A DNA stretch of 64,000 nt from Druceiella hillmani (taxonomy: Eukaryota > Arthropoda > Insecta > Lepidoptera > Hepialidae). Within the stretch, counting starts at the first letter, position 1; every line of letters begins with the position of its first letter. The stretch is taken from positions 126,501-190,500 of the forward strand of contig JAYKKI010000014.1 in the NCBI GenBank assembly GCA_039881145.1. Direction: 5' to 3'. Shown here piece by piece: positions 21,374-32,098 of this stretch. A program made the translations under genes and the position numbers. The notes below the pieces were generated by a model. It ran no database searches. It was not told the DNA's origin and worked only from the letters and a program-made list of their open reading frames with translations.

Positions 21374-22359
21374 TATTATGACACTATAAACTGCACTACA
21401 ACTTCAGAGACACACTGTTATCATAATAAAACTCCATTAAAATAATTTATGAGCATGTAGTATATTCTCATTAACTTTCCTCTCACCTGTCGAATAAATA
21501 GCTCAGGAAAAGGGCATTCAATATTCCAGTCTTTTCACTGAAAAATCAGATAGTTTTTCAAATACACATTAGTGAACATTTTTTGTTCCGTCGATGATGA
21601 GAAACATAAATTTTGATTTTTTCTTCATAGATCAAAGTGTAACCCAGTATAAACACACAAACACTAGTTCTCAAAAGTATTATGATAAATCATTGAAAAA
21701 TTCCATTGTAATATTGTTTGATTATTTGCTTTGTGACTTATAGGAATACACTGAATATGCCAAGGTATTAAGAATATTCAGCTGGTTTTAACCTTTATAC
21801 CGCCAAGTGATTATATCTATGACGAAGCCCCACACCACCAATCAAGAGATTGTAAATTAAATAAACCACTAATAACTCTGACCAATCACAAGTATGAACT
21901 ATTTAGTTCATATTCGTGATTGGTTGATCATTAATTAATTGTCAAAATTAAGTTGCTTATATGTCCTGCCATGTGCTAGTTACAACACAAAGGTCACAAA
22001 ACTATTGGCATCCTGTTCATGTCGTAATAGATACATATTTTGCCATCATGTTTTAGTATATAGCCACATACCTTACACAGAAATTATTATTTCGTATATG
22101 ACAATTTGTAGAATAATTTTCCTAGTTACACGTGAAATAAAATATCTTATTGATAATTTTATGGCTTAGTATTGTTGAATGCAATTTTATACCGATACAA
22201 ATTTAAGCATTGCTATTTTTAGGATTGTGTTGCAAAGTTGAGCACACAATTTCAGCGTAGTAGCTATCGTTTTTAAATTTTATGCGAATATACATCACTT
22301 ATTAATGTAAATTGATGTTAATGTAATTGAATTTATTTTGTACAGTACTTATAATTAGT
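21374..22359. other. Intron, nothing recognised
   Basis: AT-rich. An imperfect hairpin lies at 21881-21924 (ACCAATCACAAGTATGAACT and its near-complement). Confidence 0.5.
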
Positions 22360-22370
22360 TTAGATAATAT

Positions 22371-23956
22371 TTTTTTTTTTATTTTTTTTTTTTTTTATTT
22401 ATCTCCTTTAGACCTGCAATCTGCCTCGTCAGGGCATTTAGCTGGTGGTTATGCATTTCATGTAGCTTGCATGGTATTCGCCCAGTGGCAAATCCATATA
22501 TAGGATATGATATTACGTATTATGGGAGGAGGTCCTGGGGAGCTCTCCTTTTTATACGCTTAAATTTGCAATTGGACTGCATCAGATTTTGAGCGAGCTC
22601 GTTGGGATGACTCTCCATACGACGAGAGTATGACTCTAGCTTTTTTATAATTTCCTCCTTTACTGCAGGTATCTTTAGATCTCGGTGGAGCTGAGAGTTC
22701 GTGATGAACCATGGAGCGTTCGTTATCATTCGGAGCATTTTAGATTGAAAACGTTGGAAAATTTTTAAATTTGAATTTGCGGCGGTTCCCCATAGTTCCG
22801 CTCCATAAGACCAAATTGGTTTTATAATAACTTTGTACAGGAGAAGTTTGTTGTCCAGGGAGAGGTTAGATTTCCGTGCCAGAAGCCAGTAGAGTTTGCG
22901 GAGATGTATAACCAGGGCTTTTCTTTTGGTGAGTATATGCTTCTTCCACGTAAGGCGTCTGTCCAAGTATATACCCAAGTAACGCACGTCTTCAGACTGG
23001 GGTATTGGTATGTTGTTAAGTTCGACTGCGGGACACGTATCGTGTCTAAGGGTGAATGTTACGTGCACCGACTTAGTTTCGTTTGCCTTTATGCGCCAGT
23101 CTTTGAGCCAGATTGAGACTTCATTTAGACTTTTCTGCAACATGTCCGATGCGGTCACTGGATTTTCATGACTTGCAATCAGAGCAGTATCGTCAGCAAA
23201 TGTTCCTATGAGAACCTCTTCTGTAGTTGGTAGGTCGAAGGTATATATTAAATACAGTATCGGGCCCATTACACTGCCCTGAGGAACACCTGCCTCAATC
23301 TCATAGAGACCCGTTCTGTCTTCTCCGTGCTTTACATAAAAATGCCGTTGTTGGAGATATGATTTTAAGATCAGGTAATAGTTTATAGGTAGAGCTTGCA
23401 GGATCTTATAGAGTAGACCTTCATGCCACATACGATCAAACGCTTGTGATATATCTAAAAATGCTGCCGAGCAATATCTCCTGTGTTCGTATGAGTCATT
23501 AATCTTCTCAACCAGACGGTGGACCTGTTCAATAGTTCCATGAGCTTCACGGAAGCCAAACTGATGATTTGGGACTATTTTAGATTTAGTGAGTTCTGGA
23601 GTCAAGCGTTTCAGAATCAGGATTTCCAAGATCTTGGAGGCAACAGGCAGTAAAATAATAGGGTGGTAGGACGAGACACTTTCTGGATTCTTGCCAGGTT
23701 TAGGTATTAGGATAATTTCAGCTACTTTCCATTGGGGAGGCACAAATTCTCGTCGCAGAATAGCGTTATAGATCGCTGTTAGGAGTGCAATTGCTGCGTA
23801 GGGAAGCTCTTTCATGACTTTCGCTGTAATTAGGTCGTAACCAGGTGCCTTGTTTACACAAAGTTTTCGGATTGTGGAGCAAACTTCTCCAATAGTGAAC
23901 TTTTTAATTGGAGGGGAAAGCTGGTGAGGTGCAGAGAGAGCCTCCATCATAATCCA
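22371..23956 (-). mobile_element. 5'-truncated Jockey-clade LINE, young insertion
   Basis: The insertion is bounded by the 11-base duplication TTAGATAATAT at 22360-22370 and 23957-23967. Its 3' end carries an A-rich tail (T-run at 22371-22396 on the plus strand). A 5'-truncated body with poly-A tail and target-site duplication is the normal product of target-primed reverse transcription. The perfect duplication and the uninterrupted 476-codon frame indicate recent insertion. It lies antisense in the large intron between exons C and D. Confidence 0.9.
22520..23950 (-). CDS. LINE ORF2 fragment: reverse transcriptase
   Basis: 476 codons, open to the natural stop, covering RT but lacking the upstream apurinic endonuclease. 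In order: NKAPGYDLITAKVMKELP (about residue 33), PPQWKVAEIILIPKPGKNPE (about 72), SYHPIILLPVASKILE, HQFGFREAHGTIEQVH, AFLDISQAFDRMWHEGLLYK (first catalytic Asp), AGVPQGSVMGPILYLIYTFD, FADDTA (catalytic YADD/FADD box, about residue 244), DVRYLGIYLDRRLTWKKHI and the C-terminal KPIWSYGAELWGTA block. Small changes (YHPIILLP for YRPISLLP) suggest slight decay. The ATG at 23950 is only the first Met after truncation, not a true start. Enzymatic activity is possible in principle but unlikely without the endonuclease and promoter. Confidence 0.9.
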   Translation of the reverse strand: MMEALSAPHQLSPPIKKFTIGEVCSTIRKLCVNKAPGYDLITAKVMKELPYAAIALLTAIYNAILRREFVPPQWKVAEIILIPKPGKNPESVSSYHPIILLPVASKILEILILKRLTPELTKSKIVPNHQFGFREAHGTIEQVHRLVEKINDSYEHRRYCSAAFLDISQAFDRMWHEGLLYKILQALPINYYLILKSYLQQRHFYVKHGEDRTGLYEIEAGVPQGSVMGPILYLIYTFDLPTTEEVLIGTFADDTALIASHENPVTASDMLQKSLNEVSIWLKDWRIKANETKSVHVTFTLRHDTCPAVELNNIPIPQSEDVRYLGIYLDRRLTWKKHILTKRKALVIHLRKLYWLLARKSNLSLDNKLLLYKVIIKPIWSYGAELWGTAANSNLKIFQRFQSKMLRMITNAPWFITNSQLHRDLKIPAVKEEIIKKLESYSRRMESHPNELAQNLMQSNCKFKRIKRRAPQDLLP

Positions 23957-23967
23957 TTAGATAATAT

Positions 23968-24635
23968 AAATTATAAGAGAACTAAATTATTACAACTTCT
24001 GAACATTTCGTCATATCTCCTTTACTCTGTTTTTTTTGTTTTTGGCTTACTCCTATCTCGCTCTCGTCCTTCTCGTATATAGAACGTACTTGTTCAGTTA
24101 TATGTTTGATGTCAATACTATACAGACAGTATAATTTTTTTCAAGTCCCTCCCACATACGAAACGTGAGATAGATTTTCTTTTGTCTACCCCATCAAAAT
24201 GCAGTTAAAAATTTCATATAACATTTTTACTTAGAATTATTATTCCTCTGCATTCCTGCCTCTCTGTTTTTTCAATATTTAATTTTAAAAATTTGAATAA
24301 AATCATGATAATATTCCTTGACCACTACTCTAAATATTTTATGGAATAAGCTTTAAAATAAAATATTAAATTAATTATTTATATTAAATTTAATTTAGTT
24401 AACATCATAAATTTTTTAAAACTTAACAAATCATAAATATAATTTAAATTAAATCACTTATTTATCTGTATTTAAAATATTTTTTTATTAAACTCTGGTA
24501 CACAAGATACAATATATTAAAGTTATGTCAAAATAAAATAACTTAAATTATTTCAAACTTTTTATATAGAACTTCAACTTTATAAATTTTTGATATGAAA
24601 CATCCAATGGCACGTTAGGTACAATACGCCTTGCC
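23968..24635. other. Intron, AT-rich, nothing recognised
   Basis: Long AT-only stretches. No repeat or frame I can name. Confidence 0.5.
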
Positions 24636-24775
24636 ATTCGGCTATCTTCGTGTATCTCTGCTTCTTCCGACTTAATTCCCTATTCGGCCAGCTTTGTATT
24701 GTCGGCTCTTTCTGAGGTAATTCGACCAGCTTGGCATTTTGTCTTGTCATTCAGCCAGCTCGTTTATATCCGTGT
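24636..24775 (+). repeat. Short degenerate tandem motif ATTCGGCCAGCTT
   Basis: CATTCGGCTATCTTCG, ATTCGGCCAGCTTTG, ATTCGACCAGCTTGGC and CATTCAGCCAGCTCG occur in succession with 30-50-base spacing in one orientation. It is GC-richer than its surroundings. Origin unknown. Confidence 0.5.
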
Positions 24776-24827
24776 ACCGTATTAAACTATCTTAAAACAA
24801 TAAAAGAGTTAAATGAATATAGTTTTG

Positions 24828-24899
24828 GGTTTGTCCGGGTTTCGAACTCGGAACCTCTCGCACCTTAAGCAAAAAAAATTACCCTTAGACCAATGAGCC
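24828..24899 (-). tRNA. tRNA-Pro-derived pseudogene or SINE head
   Basis: Read on the minus strand it begins GGCTCATTGGTCTAAGGGTA (A-box region) and ends GAGTTCGAAACCCGGAC (T-arm/B-box), the order and spacing of an insect tRNA-Pro. The anticodon stem is broken by a run of eight T, and the loop TTAAGGT no longer gives a Pro anticodon. It is not a working tRNA. The sequence past the tRNA part shows no clear SINE body. Confidence 0.6.
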
Positions 24900-25100
24900 A
24901 TTTTTGTGTCTCTTGAAATTTTTAATATACATGGCTGAGCTTATCTTTTTTAAGTAAAATAATGTTTTAATTTTAAATCAAAATTAATTTTAAGTATAAA
25001 ATATTTTTGGCAATGTTTTACGATACATGGTGTCGCTATACTGATGCATGATTCTGAGGCATTGTTGCACTTTTTACTTTAAAATGTTAAAAATATAGTT

Positions 25101-25162
25101 GAGTTCGTCCAGGACTCTAATTCGCACCCTAAGCGAAAATCATACCTCTAGACCAAAGAGCT
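25101..25162 (-). tRNA. Second tRNA-Pro-like pseudogene, with snap-back
   Basis: The minus strand reads AGCTCTTTGGTCTAGAGGTA, then a CTTAGGGTGCG anticodon region that keeps the AGG (Pro) anticodon. The T-arm has decayed (AGAGTCCTGGACGAAC). Immediately beyond its 5' end, 25167-25185 carries an inverted copy of part of it (CTAGAGGTATGATGCGAAG against ATCATACCTCTAG), making a hairpin. It is related to, but not an exact copy of, the sequence at 24828-24899. Confidence 0.55.
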
Positions 25163-25185
25163 GCTGTTCTAGAGGTATGATGCGA

Positions 25186-25861
25186 AGTTCATTGTTTTTG
25201 AAGAAAATTATTTTTAAAATTTTTACATTTTTTGGCAATATTTTTCAACAAATCACGTTACGCTGATTGCATAGTTCAAATCTATCTTTGTGCTACTATT
25301 TATCAGGTTTATTTGGGTCTGGTTAATATCTAAAAAATTTAAATGTTTCACATATGCCAAGGTGTCTCATGACAGCTTTATTTTTTTGTTTTTAACTATT
25401 TTAACAAATAGTTATAAAATTGTGCTTATTACGAAATAATTAATTCATATTTTTTCTTTCTAATCATTTTATTTAACAAACTTCTCAATGTAAATGAAAT
25501 ACTTAAAGCTTTAATTTGTCTTTAATCTAATTTAACTTTTTCTTCAAGTTTAGATATTTGCTACTCCAGTTGAAAATTGTTTAGGTTTAGTTACATTGAC
25601 AAATTAAAAGTTTAAAAATAGAATGTGTTTAAAATATACGAAGGTTATCAATATCCTTGATGATGTTATAAGTTTGGTCATAATTATTGGTCATAATATT
25701 TGTTCTTTTATAATGATAAAGATTATAAATAACATGACAATAGTCCTTGTTAGTTTCTTTACTCGTTTATAATACCTGGAAGCTTTGTTGGCCAACTCTT
25801 ACAATGAGTTTAAGTGGCAAAACCTGCGGTTATGTATACATGCACTTGGCGTGTGAGGGTG
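25186..25861. other. Intron, nothing recognised
   Basis: AT-rich, no named repeat. Confidence 0.5.
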
Positions 25862-25871
25862 TGTATATATA

Positions 25872-25907
<36 letters not shown>

Positions 25908-25977
25908 CTTACGTACGTACGTACGTACGTACCTATGCACACACGCACGCATACATGCATGCATGTATGTATGTATG

Positions 25978-26033
<56 letters not shown>
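25862..26033. repeat. Compound microsatellite (TA, GTAT, ACGT, CA, TGCA)
   Basis: Successive blocks are (TA)n, (GTAT)n, (ACGT)n, CACACGCACGC, CATGCATGCATG, (GTAT)n and (TA)n. The arrangement is roughly palindromic around the ACGT/TGCA blocks. Long Tyr/Ile or Cys/Met frames here are artefacts of the repeat. Confidence 0.95.
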
Positions 26034-26036
<3 letters not shown>

Positions 26037-28021
26037 GCTATCTTTTAGCGATATATGGAAGTTAGGAGCAGCAATATAAAAGTAATTGTTGGGAAACTAT
26101 AACATAAATATTCATGTTTCCCCTGTTGATCGCCGTCTAATAGATCACGGATTACTATGCCGTAGACTAAAGAACGAACCTCATATATATTCAAAAAACA
26201 AAAATGTACGAATTGCGTTAGCAAACCATCATAACCTTTGGATAATTTCTGAATGATCTAACTTTTGTAAAATGATAGCAAATCTAATTTACTCTTACTT
26301 GAAAGAATTAAGTATGTGCAATGTTCGGTCAATGAAAAGTGAGATATTTTATACTGAATATTCACTGTTAAAAATAGAGGCAGTTGCACAAGTGTGGCAT
26401 TGTTTGTCAACACATGGAATTTGGCAAATCATTCGATAGAACGTAATCTATCTGTTTATGAATACATATTAAAGATACGTATGATACCTTTAACTAAACC
26501 AAACATGTACCTAGTAGTATATTCTCATGAAATTTTACATTTTGAACTGTGTATTTGGAAGCTTTTTTTAAATTTATTTTTTACTATTTTGGTTACAGTT
26601 TATAAATTGTTGAGTAATAAATATGTAATTATTGTAATAAAGCAAAAACAAATTTTTCTGAATTCAAAAGGGTAGTCAAAAGTATCTGTCCAAAAATTTA
26701 TTTTATTAATTGATATAAGGATCTATTTTATTTCATCATGGAATTTTTTTGCTGCCAACTCTCCAGAGTAATTCCTTCGAAAAGGCCTGGTCATCTCAGT
26801 TTGTCTCTAATATTCCCTGACAAAAATTAAATCATATGAGATAAACTGTGGAATTTCAATATTTGTACACATGTCACGAGGAAAGGACGAAGATGATATC
26901 TTTTCAAACACTTATGAAATGTTGATTTTGGAATACCAGTCTGTTTTTGTATGATTTTCACAAAAGTAGCGATATATTTGATATGATTGAGCATTTATTT
27001 GTTAATTAGTTTGAGACTGCATAATACACTTCTGTAAAAATGGAGCGGTCTACATAGTGGCGCGCTTTCGGGTATCTCTGTTTATAAGGGCGAGAGGCTG
27101 CACAGCATGGTTTTTACATTAGTCTTAAATTAAATGTAGTTTGGCGTACTTTCTATATGCCACAGACTTCTGTCATAGCATATTATCTTCCTTCAACTGC
27201 ACTTGTTGCTTTCGATGCATGTAACAGTCTTTAAGACAAAATTGAACCAATTGTTGTGGCCATACTCTGAATGTAGTAAAACATAATTTATGATAGTAGA
27301 GCTAATAATTTTAACAAACATTTCAATAAAATTAATAGCAATTTTTCTATACTGAAATTAGGCACTTTGACATTTTATTTTCACTATCTTTACCAATAAG
27401 TTCCTAATTTGAAAAAGGTGTACGGTTAAATTATATTTTATATCTTAAAGTTTCTGTTTAACCAATTTTAATGAAAAAAAGTGTATGTTACTTCTTTAAA
27501 AGTTTATATTGTAGATACATACACTAACAGTTTTAATTTCAATTTTATCCAGATAAAAATAAAAAAAATCTCGTCACTAAATTCGTATAAGATTTTAATA
27601 TTATACAGAAAAATTAATAAAATATCATTACAAATCGACATAAAATTTTCATATTAATTTACATAGACAATTATATATATATATATATATATATATAATG
27701 TCTGCATTTTATGAAACAAACGGGGCAAATTAAGTGATAAACAATTCGCTATTCACACATTTAAATTGATGTACATTAAAATATCAATTTGAACCCGGAA
27801 AGCTAAATATCTGGATAGCAAATTTTTTTAATATTAATATTTATATAATATGTTACATTGTAGATTATTATTGAAGGTGAATTGATCAGAAAAAAATAAA
27901 GATTCCAGAAACATAATAAAGTAAAAGAAATAACCTGATATGTCAGGAATTCAGAATAAATAATTAGATAGAAAAGAACCATGTATAATTTTAGTGAATT
28001 TCCTCTTAGGTAATAACACTA
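26034..28021. other. Intron, nothing recognised
   Basis: Two kilobases of AT-rich sequence with one (TA)n tract at 27673-27697. The frame at 26394-26675 has no features that suggest a gene. Confidence 0.5.
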
Positions 28022-28025
28022 TTAA

Positions 28026-28874
28026 CCGTTTTAGTGCCATGGTTTTTTACTCATATATACTTAAAAATGTCAAAGAAATCTTTTGTTTTTGATGTCATTT
28101 ATCCTTGTCTCGAAAAAAAAACTGTATCTCTTCCAAAAATTATTCAATTTTAATAATTTTTTCGGTGTTTTCCTAATAAAAACTTAGAATACAAAGAAAA
28201 TTATGGAAGTATATATTGTGAACAAAAATTATAACAAAAACTGAAATCACCAGGTCACCTCATATTTTCGCAGTCCGGTACATCCTTCGTATCAGCAAAA
28301 TAATTGTTGAATATATTTGGCGTCAATTTTGTAGAAATTCATTATTCACAATTAAATGAAATGAGTGTTTTCTTAATAAAAACTTGTACAAGGATAATAA
28401 AATAGAAAGAAAATTATGTAAATATATATTGTGAACAAAAACTAAAATCAAGGTCACCTCGTATTTTCGCAGTCCGGTACATCCTCCGTATCAGCAAAAT
28501 AATTGTTAATGTCGCTATTATCACTATCACTCAAAATTTGCATTACGCCAAATTGTGAGCGCAACACCATGTCACTCCCACCATCACTTTCTTCACAACT
28601 TGAAAAATGATCATTTTCACTCGAATTATTTTCATATTCTGACATTATGGGTTAAAAATTTTCTTTTCTTGGATCCTTTTTATATTGTAATTACTAATAA
28701 TATTATAATTTGAACTTTATGTAACACGTAGAAAGATAAAACATTAGCGATGCGTGCGAGCGACCTCCCCTACCACGCGCTAAACAGCAACTGATTTCGC
28801 AAGCGCCATCATACTTGTGGCAAATTTAGTTAGTACGTGCACGAGCGCGATGGCGCTCGTCCGCACTCAAACAG
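28026..28874 (-). mobile_element. TTAA-flanked piggyBac-like element, copy 2, with internal duplication (849 bp)
   Basis: TTAA at 28022-28025 and 28875-28878 with the same ends as copy 1. It is about 220 bases longer. The segment at about 28175-28305 is repeated at about 28375-28510 (TATATATTGTGAACAAAAA ... CAGTCCGGTACATCCT ... CAGCAAAATAATTGTT). Between the two lies a 60-base piece (28306-28366, GAATATATTTGGCGTCAATT to CACAATTAAATGAAAT) belonging to the hammerhead-like repeat family, also seen at 39140-39205. The terminal repeats are intact. Confidence 0.85.
28454..28645 (-). CDS. Acidic N-terminal frame of a piggyBac-like transposase
   Basis: 63 codons starting MSEYENNSSENDHFSSCEES, continuing DGGSDMVLRSQFGVMQILSD and SDNSDINNYFADTEDVPDC before the stop. 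piggyBac transposases commonly begin with a Ser/Asp/Glu-rich acidic tail of this kind. The DDE core is absent, so the element keeps only the 5' coding tip, typical of a deletion derivative. It is intact here and frameshifted in copy 1. Whether it is translated is unknown. Confidence 0.5.
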   Translation of the reverse strand: MSEYENNSSENDHFSSCEESDGGSDMVLRSQFGVMQILSDSDNSDINNYFADTEDVPDCENTR

Positions 28875-28904
28875 TTAAGGCTGTTCTGTAGTCGATTTGA
28901 AAAC

Positions 28905-28944
<40 letters not shown>

Positions 28945-28964
28945 TTATATATATTATATATATA

Positions 28965-30237
28965 CGAGGGTGGTCTGAAAGTTTCCGACCTAATAAAGAT
29001 AGAAGACATTCTGAAATTATTTTTTATTTTTCAACATAGTCTCCTTGTAAGTATACACACTTCTCCCAGCGATGCTCCCATTTTTGTAACCCGTCCAAAT
29101 AGTACTCGGCGTTTTTCTCTGCAAAATAATGGTTCACGAAGATGATTGCCTCTTCATTAGACGAAAATCTCTGTCCTCCGAGCGCAATTTTTAGATGAGG
29201 GAACAAGAAGAAGTCGCTTGGAGCCAGATCTGGTATGGCGGATGGCTAAGCAGTTCAAATGGTAATTCGTGGATTTTCGCCATGGCAACCGCTGAGGTGT
29301 GAGATGGTGCGTTGTCTTGGTGAAACAGGATTTTCTTTTTCTGCAAATGAGGCCGTTTTTCCGCAAGTTCTGCCTTCAGCTTGTTAAGTAATGATGCGTA
29401 GTATGCTACTGTAATGGTTATTCCTTTTTTCAATTAAAATAACTCCATGGCTATCCCAAAAAACAGTCGCCATCACTTTCCCAACCGAAAAAACAGTTTT
29501 GGCTTTTTTTGGAGCCGGTTCCCCCTTTGCAGTCCACTGTTTAGACTGTATTTTTGTTTTGGGCGTATAATGGTGTATCAAAGTTTCATCTACAGTAATT
29601 AGTCAGCACCAAAACTCGGATTTGTTGCGCCTAAACTGCACCAACAGAATGTTGGAAATGTTCATTCGAACACGTTTTTGGTCTAACGTGAGCAAACGCG
29701 GCACCCAACGCGTGGACAGCTTTCTCACGCCTAAATGTTCATTTAATATGTGACAAATCCGTTCTTTTGACATGTTCATAACCTCTGCTATCTCTCTCAC
29801 TTTAATTCGGTGGTCGTCTAGTACTATGTGGTTAACTTTGGTGATATTTTCGACGGTAGTTGCAGATTTCGGACGTCCCGAACGTTCATCGTCTCCCAAG
29901 CTCTTACGGCCACGTTTAAATTCAGCTGCCCAAAATTTCACTGTGGTAAATGATGGTGCAGAGTCCCCATACACAGAATCCAACTCTTCTTTGATTTGCT
30001 TAGGCTTATTGCCTTTCAAAAACAAATATTTAATGACAGCTCGATACTCGATTTTGTCCATTTTCACAAAAACACTCACATCAACTCACTTAAACGACTG
30101 TTACATACAACTGCGCGTCCAAAATGTCTGGAACTTTGGTGAGTAACTGTCAACAGATGAACAACAAAATTCATTAGCTTTTATTTACGAGTGCTTCCAT
30201 CTTCACGTTGAGGTCGGAAACTTTTCAGTCCACCCTC

Positions 30238-30238
<1 letters not shown>
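28965..30238 (-). mobile_element. Full-length mariner element (1274 bp) with both TIRs
   Basis: The left end CGAGGGTGGTCTGAAAGTTT (from 28965) and the right end, read in reverse complement from 30238, CGAGGGTGGACTGAAAAGTT, are matching terminal repeats of about 28 bases ending in TTTCCGACCT. TA lies on both sides, inside a (TA)n microsatellite that continues outside each end (28911-28964 and 30239-30268). The element therefore inserted into the TA tract and duplicated TA. Both ends are present; the transposase is damaged. Confidence 0.95.
29024..30079 (-). pseudogene. mariner transposase, recently inactivated
   Basis: Starts MSVFVKMDKIEYRAV at 30079. The first 158 codons hold both helix-turn-helix parts (LKGNKPKQIKEELDSVYGD; KVREIAEVMNMSKERICHIL) and WVPRLLTLDQK. 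A TGA then interrupts just before the LITVDETLIHHYTP block with the first catalytic Asp (about 29600-29565). Near 29430 an indel removes codons between ATVFWDSHGVILIE and KGITITVAYYASLL. The second Asp is in FHQDNAPSHTS at about 29305. At about 29237 a 4-base loss destroys the frame within the HPPYSPDLAPSD-type block around the third Asp. The C-terminus QRFSSNEEAI...YYLDGLQKWEHRWEKC is intact in another frame. All else resembles a mellifera-type mariner. Antisense in the intron. Confidence 0.92.
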
Positions 30239-30268
<30 letters not shown>

Positions 30269-30272
<4 letters not shown>

Positions 30273-30760
30273 TATAGATAAATATATATATATGTGTGTG
30301 TGTGTGTGCGTGCGTGCGTGCGTGTGTGTACATATTGTATTGATAAAATTTCCACTGATAATAGAGATCATAATTTTTGTTGAATCATATACAAACTAAG
30401 TTGAAAAATATATCTGGGTAATTCTACATTGATTGGTAAGGGATTTGAAATAAGCAAATTGGGCATGGCAATTATCTTATTTTGCACTGCAATGTTGCAA
30501 AAAAATGCACAACTTTCTTTCTCAGGTCTGTAAAATAATAGGCAAACTTAATAAGCTTTCAAATACAATATCATTTGCCATCAGACCCAATTTGCTATGA
30601 ACAAAGGTTCCAAGAAATTCTTGTACCAACGCTGACTACAGAGAAACCACTACTGAGAACAGGTGCAGGACATCCAAGGCTTCCAGCAACTAATGAATTT
30701 CTCTCGCTATCAAAATAGTAATATAAAATAATTTTAGTAAATCATATTTAATTATTTCAG
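30269..30760. other. Intron with GT/GC microsatellite
   Basis: A GTGTGTGTGCGTGCGTGCGT run at about 30292-30330, then ordinary AT-rich sequence up to the exon D acceptor. Confidence 0.6.
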
Positions 30761-30947
30761 GTGGAGAGAGAGCGTAGAAGAAAGGAAAAAGAAGCAAAAT
30801 TATTGGAAAAAGAACAACGAAAAATTGAACGTCTTAAGAAGAAAGAGGAAAAAGAGCTTTTAAAAGAGCAAAAGGCAAAGGAGAAGGAGGCGAAAAAACT
30901 GGCTCGGATCGCCTTTCAAGAAAGCAAAAAGCAACGAAAATCAAAAG
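30761..30947 (+). CDS. Host gene, exon D: Lys/Glu-rich helix
   Basis: The acceptor AATTATTTCAG ends at 30760 and the donor GTACAT starts at 30948. 62 codons plus one base: VERERRRKEKEAKLLEKEQR, KIERLKKKEEKELLKEQKAK, then EKEAKKLARIAFQESKKQRK and SK. The regular alternation of Lys/Arg and Glu at i, i+4 spacing with Leu/Ile every few residues suggests a long single helix or coiled coil of about 50 residues. Such KE-rich helices are frequent in nuclear scaffold and chromatin proteins. The last G joins AA of exon E to make Glu. The reading needs no ATG here; GTG is an ordinary Val codon inside the protein. Confidence 0.85.
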
Positions 30948-31846
30948 GTACATATAAATATGTTTTTATATGTCTTTGAGAATGAGGACAATATTCATTA
31001 CAAGTATTTCATTACAACTTTATTAAATTATATGAGGGAACTTGCTTCACCCGTTTATTTATCATTTCATAATTTGAGAGCATTTATTTATTAAAGTATT
31101 AATTGTTCTTCAAGAGGTGGTCTATTTTAGAGCCAGTATTTGCAGAAAGCTTCAGCGGTTTTTTCCGTAACTAACTACATCACCTTAGGTATTTATTCAC
31201 ACTTTGACTAATCTTTTTAATAATTTTAAATAATGTACAACATTCATTCATACTCTAAAATTGTTCATCTAAATCCCTGCTTTATTTCGGAGTATTTGGG
31301 GCACACCCTCAGATTGAGTTGCACCTCAATGGCACCTGGCAACTGTATCCGTTATAGCATTTTGTTAATCCTTAACGGACATTAACTTTTATACTTAATA
31401 AACTTTATACATAACTAACTTTTATATACGTAACTCATAGCTAGGTCAACATTCTATTTGCTGCTTACATGAAAAGAATTCAGTAAGATTATTTCGTATG
31501 AAGACACAAGGTTTTCTAGAAAAAAGTATAACAACATGCTTTAAGTGCGTGATATTTTTTTAAAACGCTCCTCAAAATGGAGAAATGGTAAATATTACAA
31601 GTTTCATAGAAGTATATAGTTGTGTTCTTCCCTAGATTAAAATCATGTTCTGAATCATCAAACAAGTATTCCTGCCACTATCACTTATAGTTCCAAAAAG
31701 TTTTCTTTCATTAATAATTGGGATTTAAAAAATAAAACACATGTGAGGCTCAAAAAGTAAATTACTGTGTAAAGATTCATATATAAAAGCAAGTCTTTGT
31801 ACATTTTACAATCAGCAGGATTTTACTTGTTCTGCCTTGTAAAATT
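30948..31846. other. Intron, nothing recognised
   Basis: AT-rich, no relic recognised until the TTAA-element fragment. Confidence 0.5.
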
Positions 31847-31968
31847 TTCTTTTCTTGGATCCTTTTTATATTGTAATTACTAATAATATTATAATTTGAA
31901 CTTTATGTAACACGTAAAAAGGTAAAAAATTAGCGATGCGTGCGAGTGACATCCCCTACCGCGCGCTT
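31847..31968 (-). mobile_element. Fragment of the TTAA-flanked piggyBac-like element, copy 3
   Basis: About 120 bases match copies 1 and 2 from TTTTCTTTTCTTGGATCC through TTTGAACTTTATGTAACACG to GCGATGCGTGCGAG and CGCGCGCTT. Both element ends are missing, so it is a truncated insertion or a gene-conversion-like fragment. Confidence 0.85.
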
Positions 31969-32098
31969 GATATACGACAGTTAAAAGTTAATTGCTGGGA
32001 GGATCTGACGAGAGGAAACATTAATGATCGTAAGGGGAATGAGGTGTGTGGTAGAGTCTGTACCTAAGATAAATAGTGATGATTCATATTTTTTTCAG

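Noticed and set aside
24828..24899. Functional tRNA gene
   Set aside because: The anticodon stem is broken by a T-run and the anticodon is no longer that of Pro.
26394..26675. 93-codon plus frame in the large intron
   Set aside because: Low-complexity AT-rich translation with no conserved feature or upstream signal.
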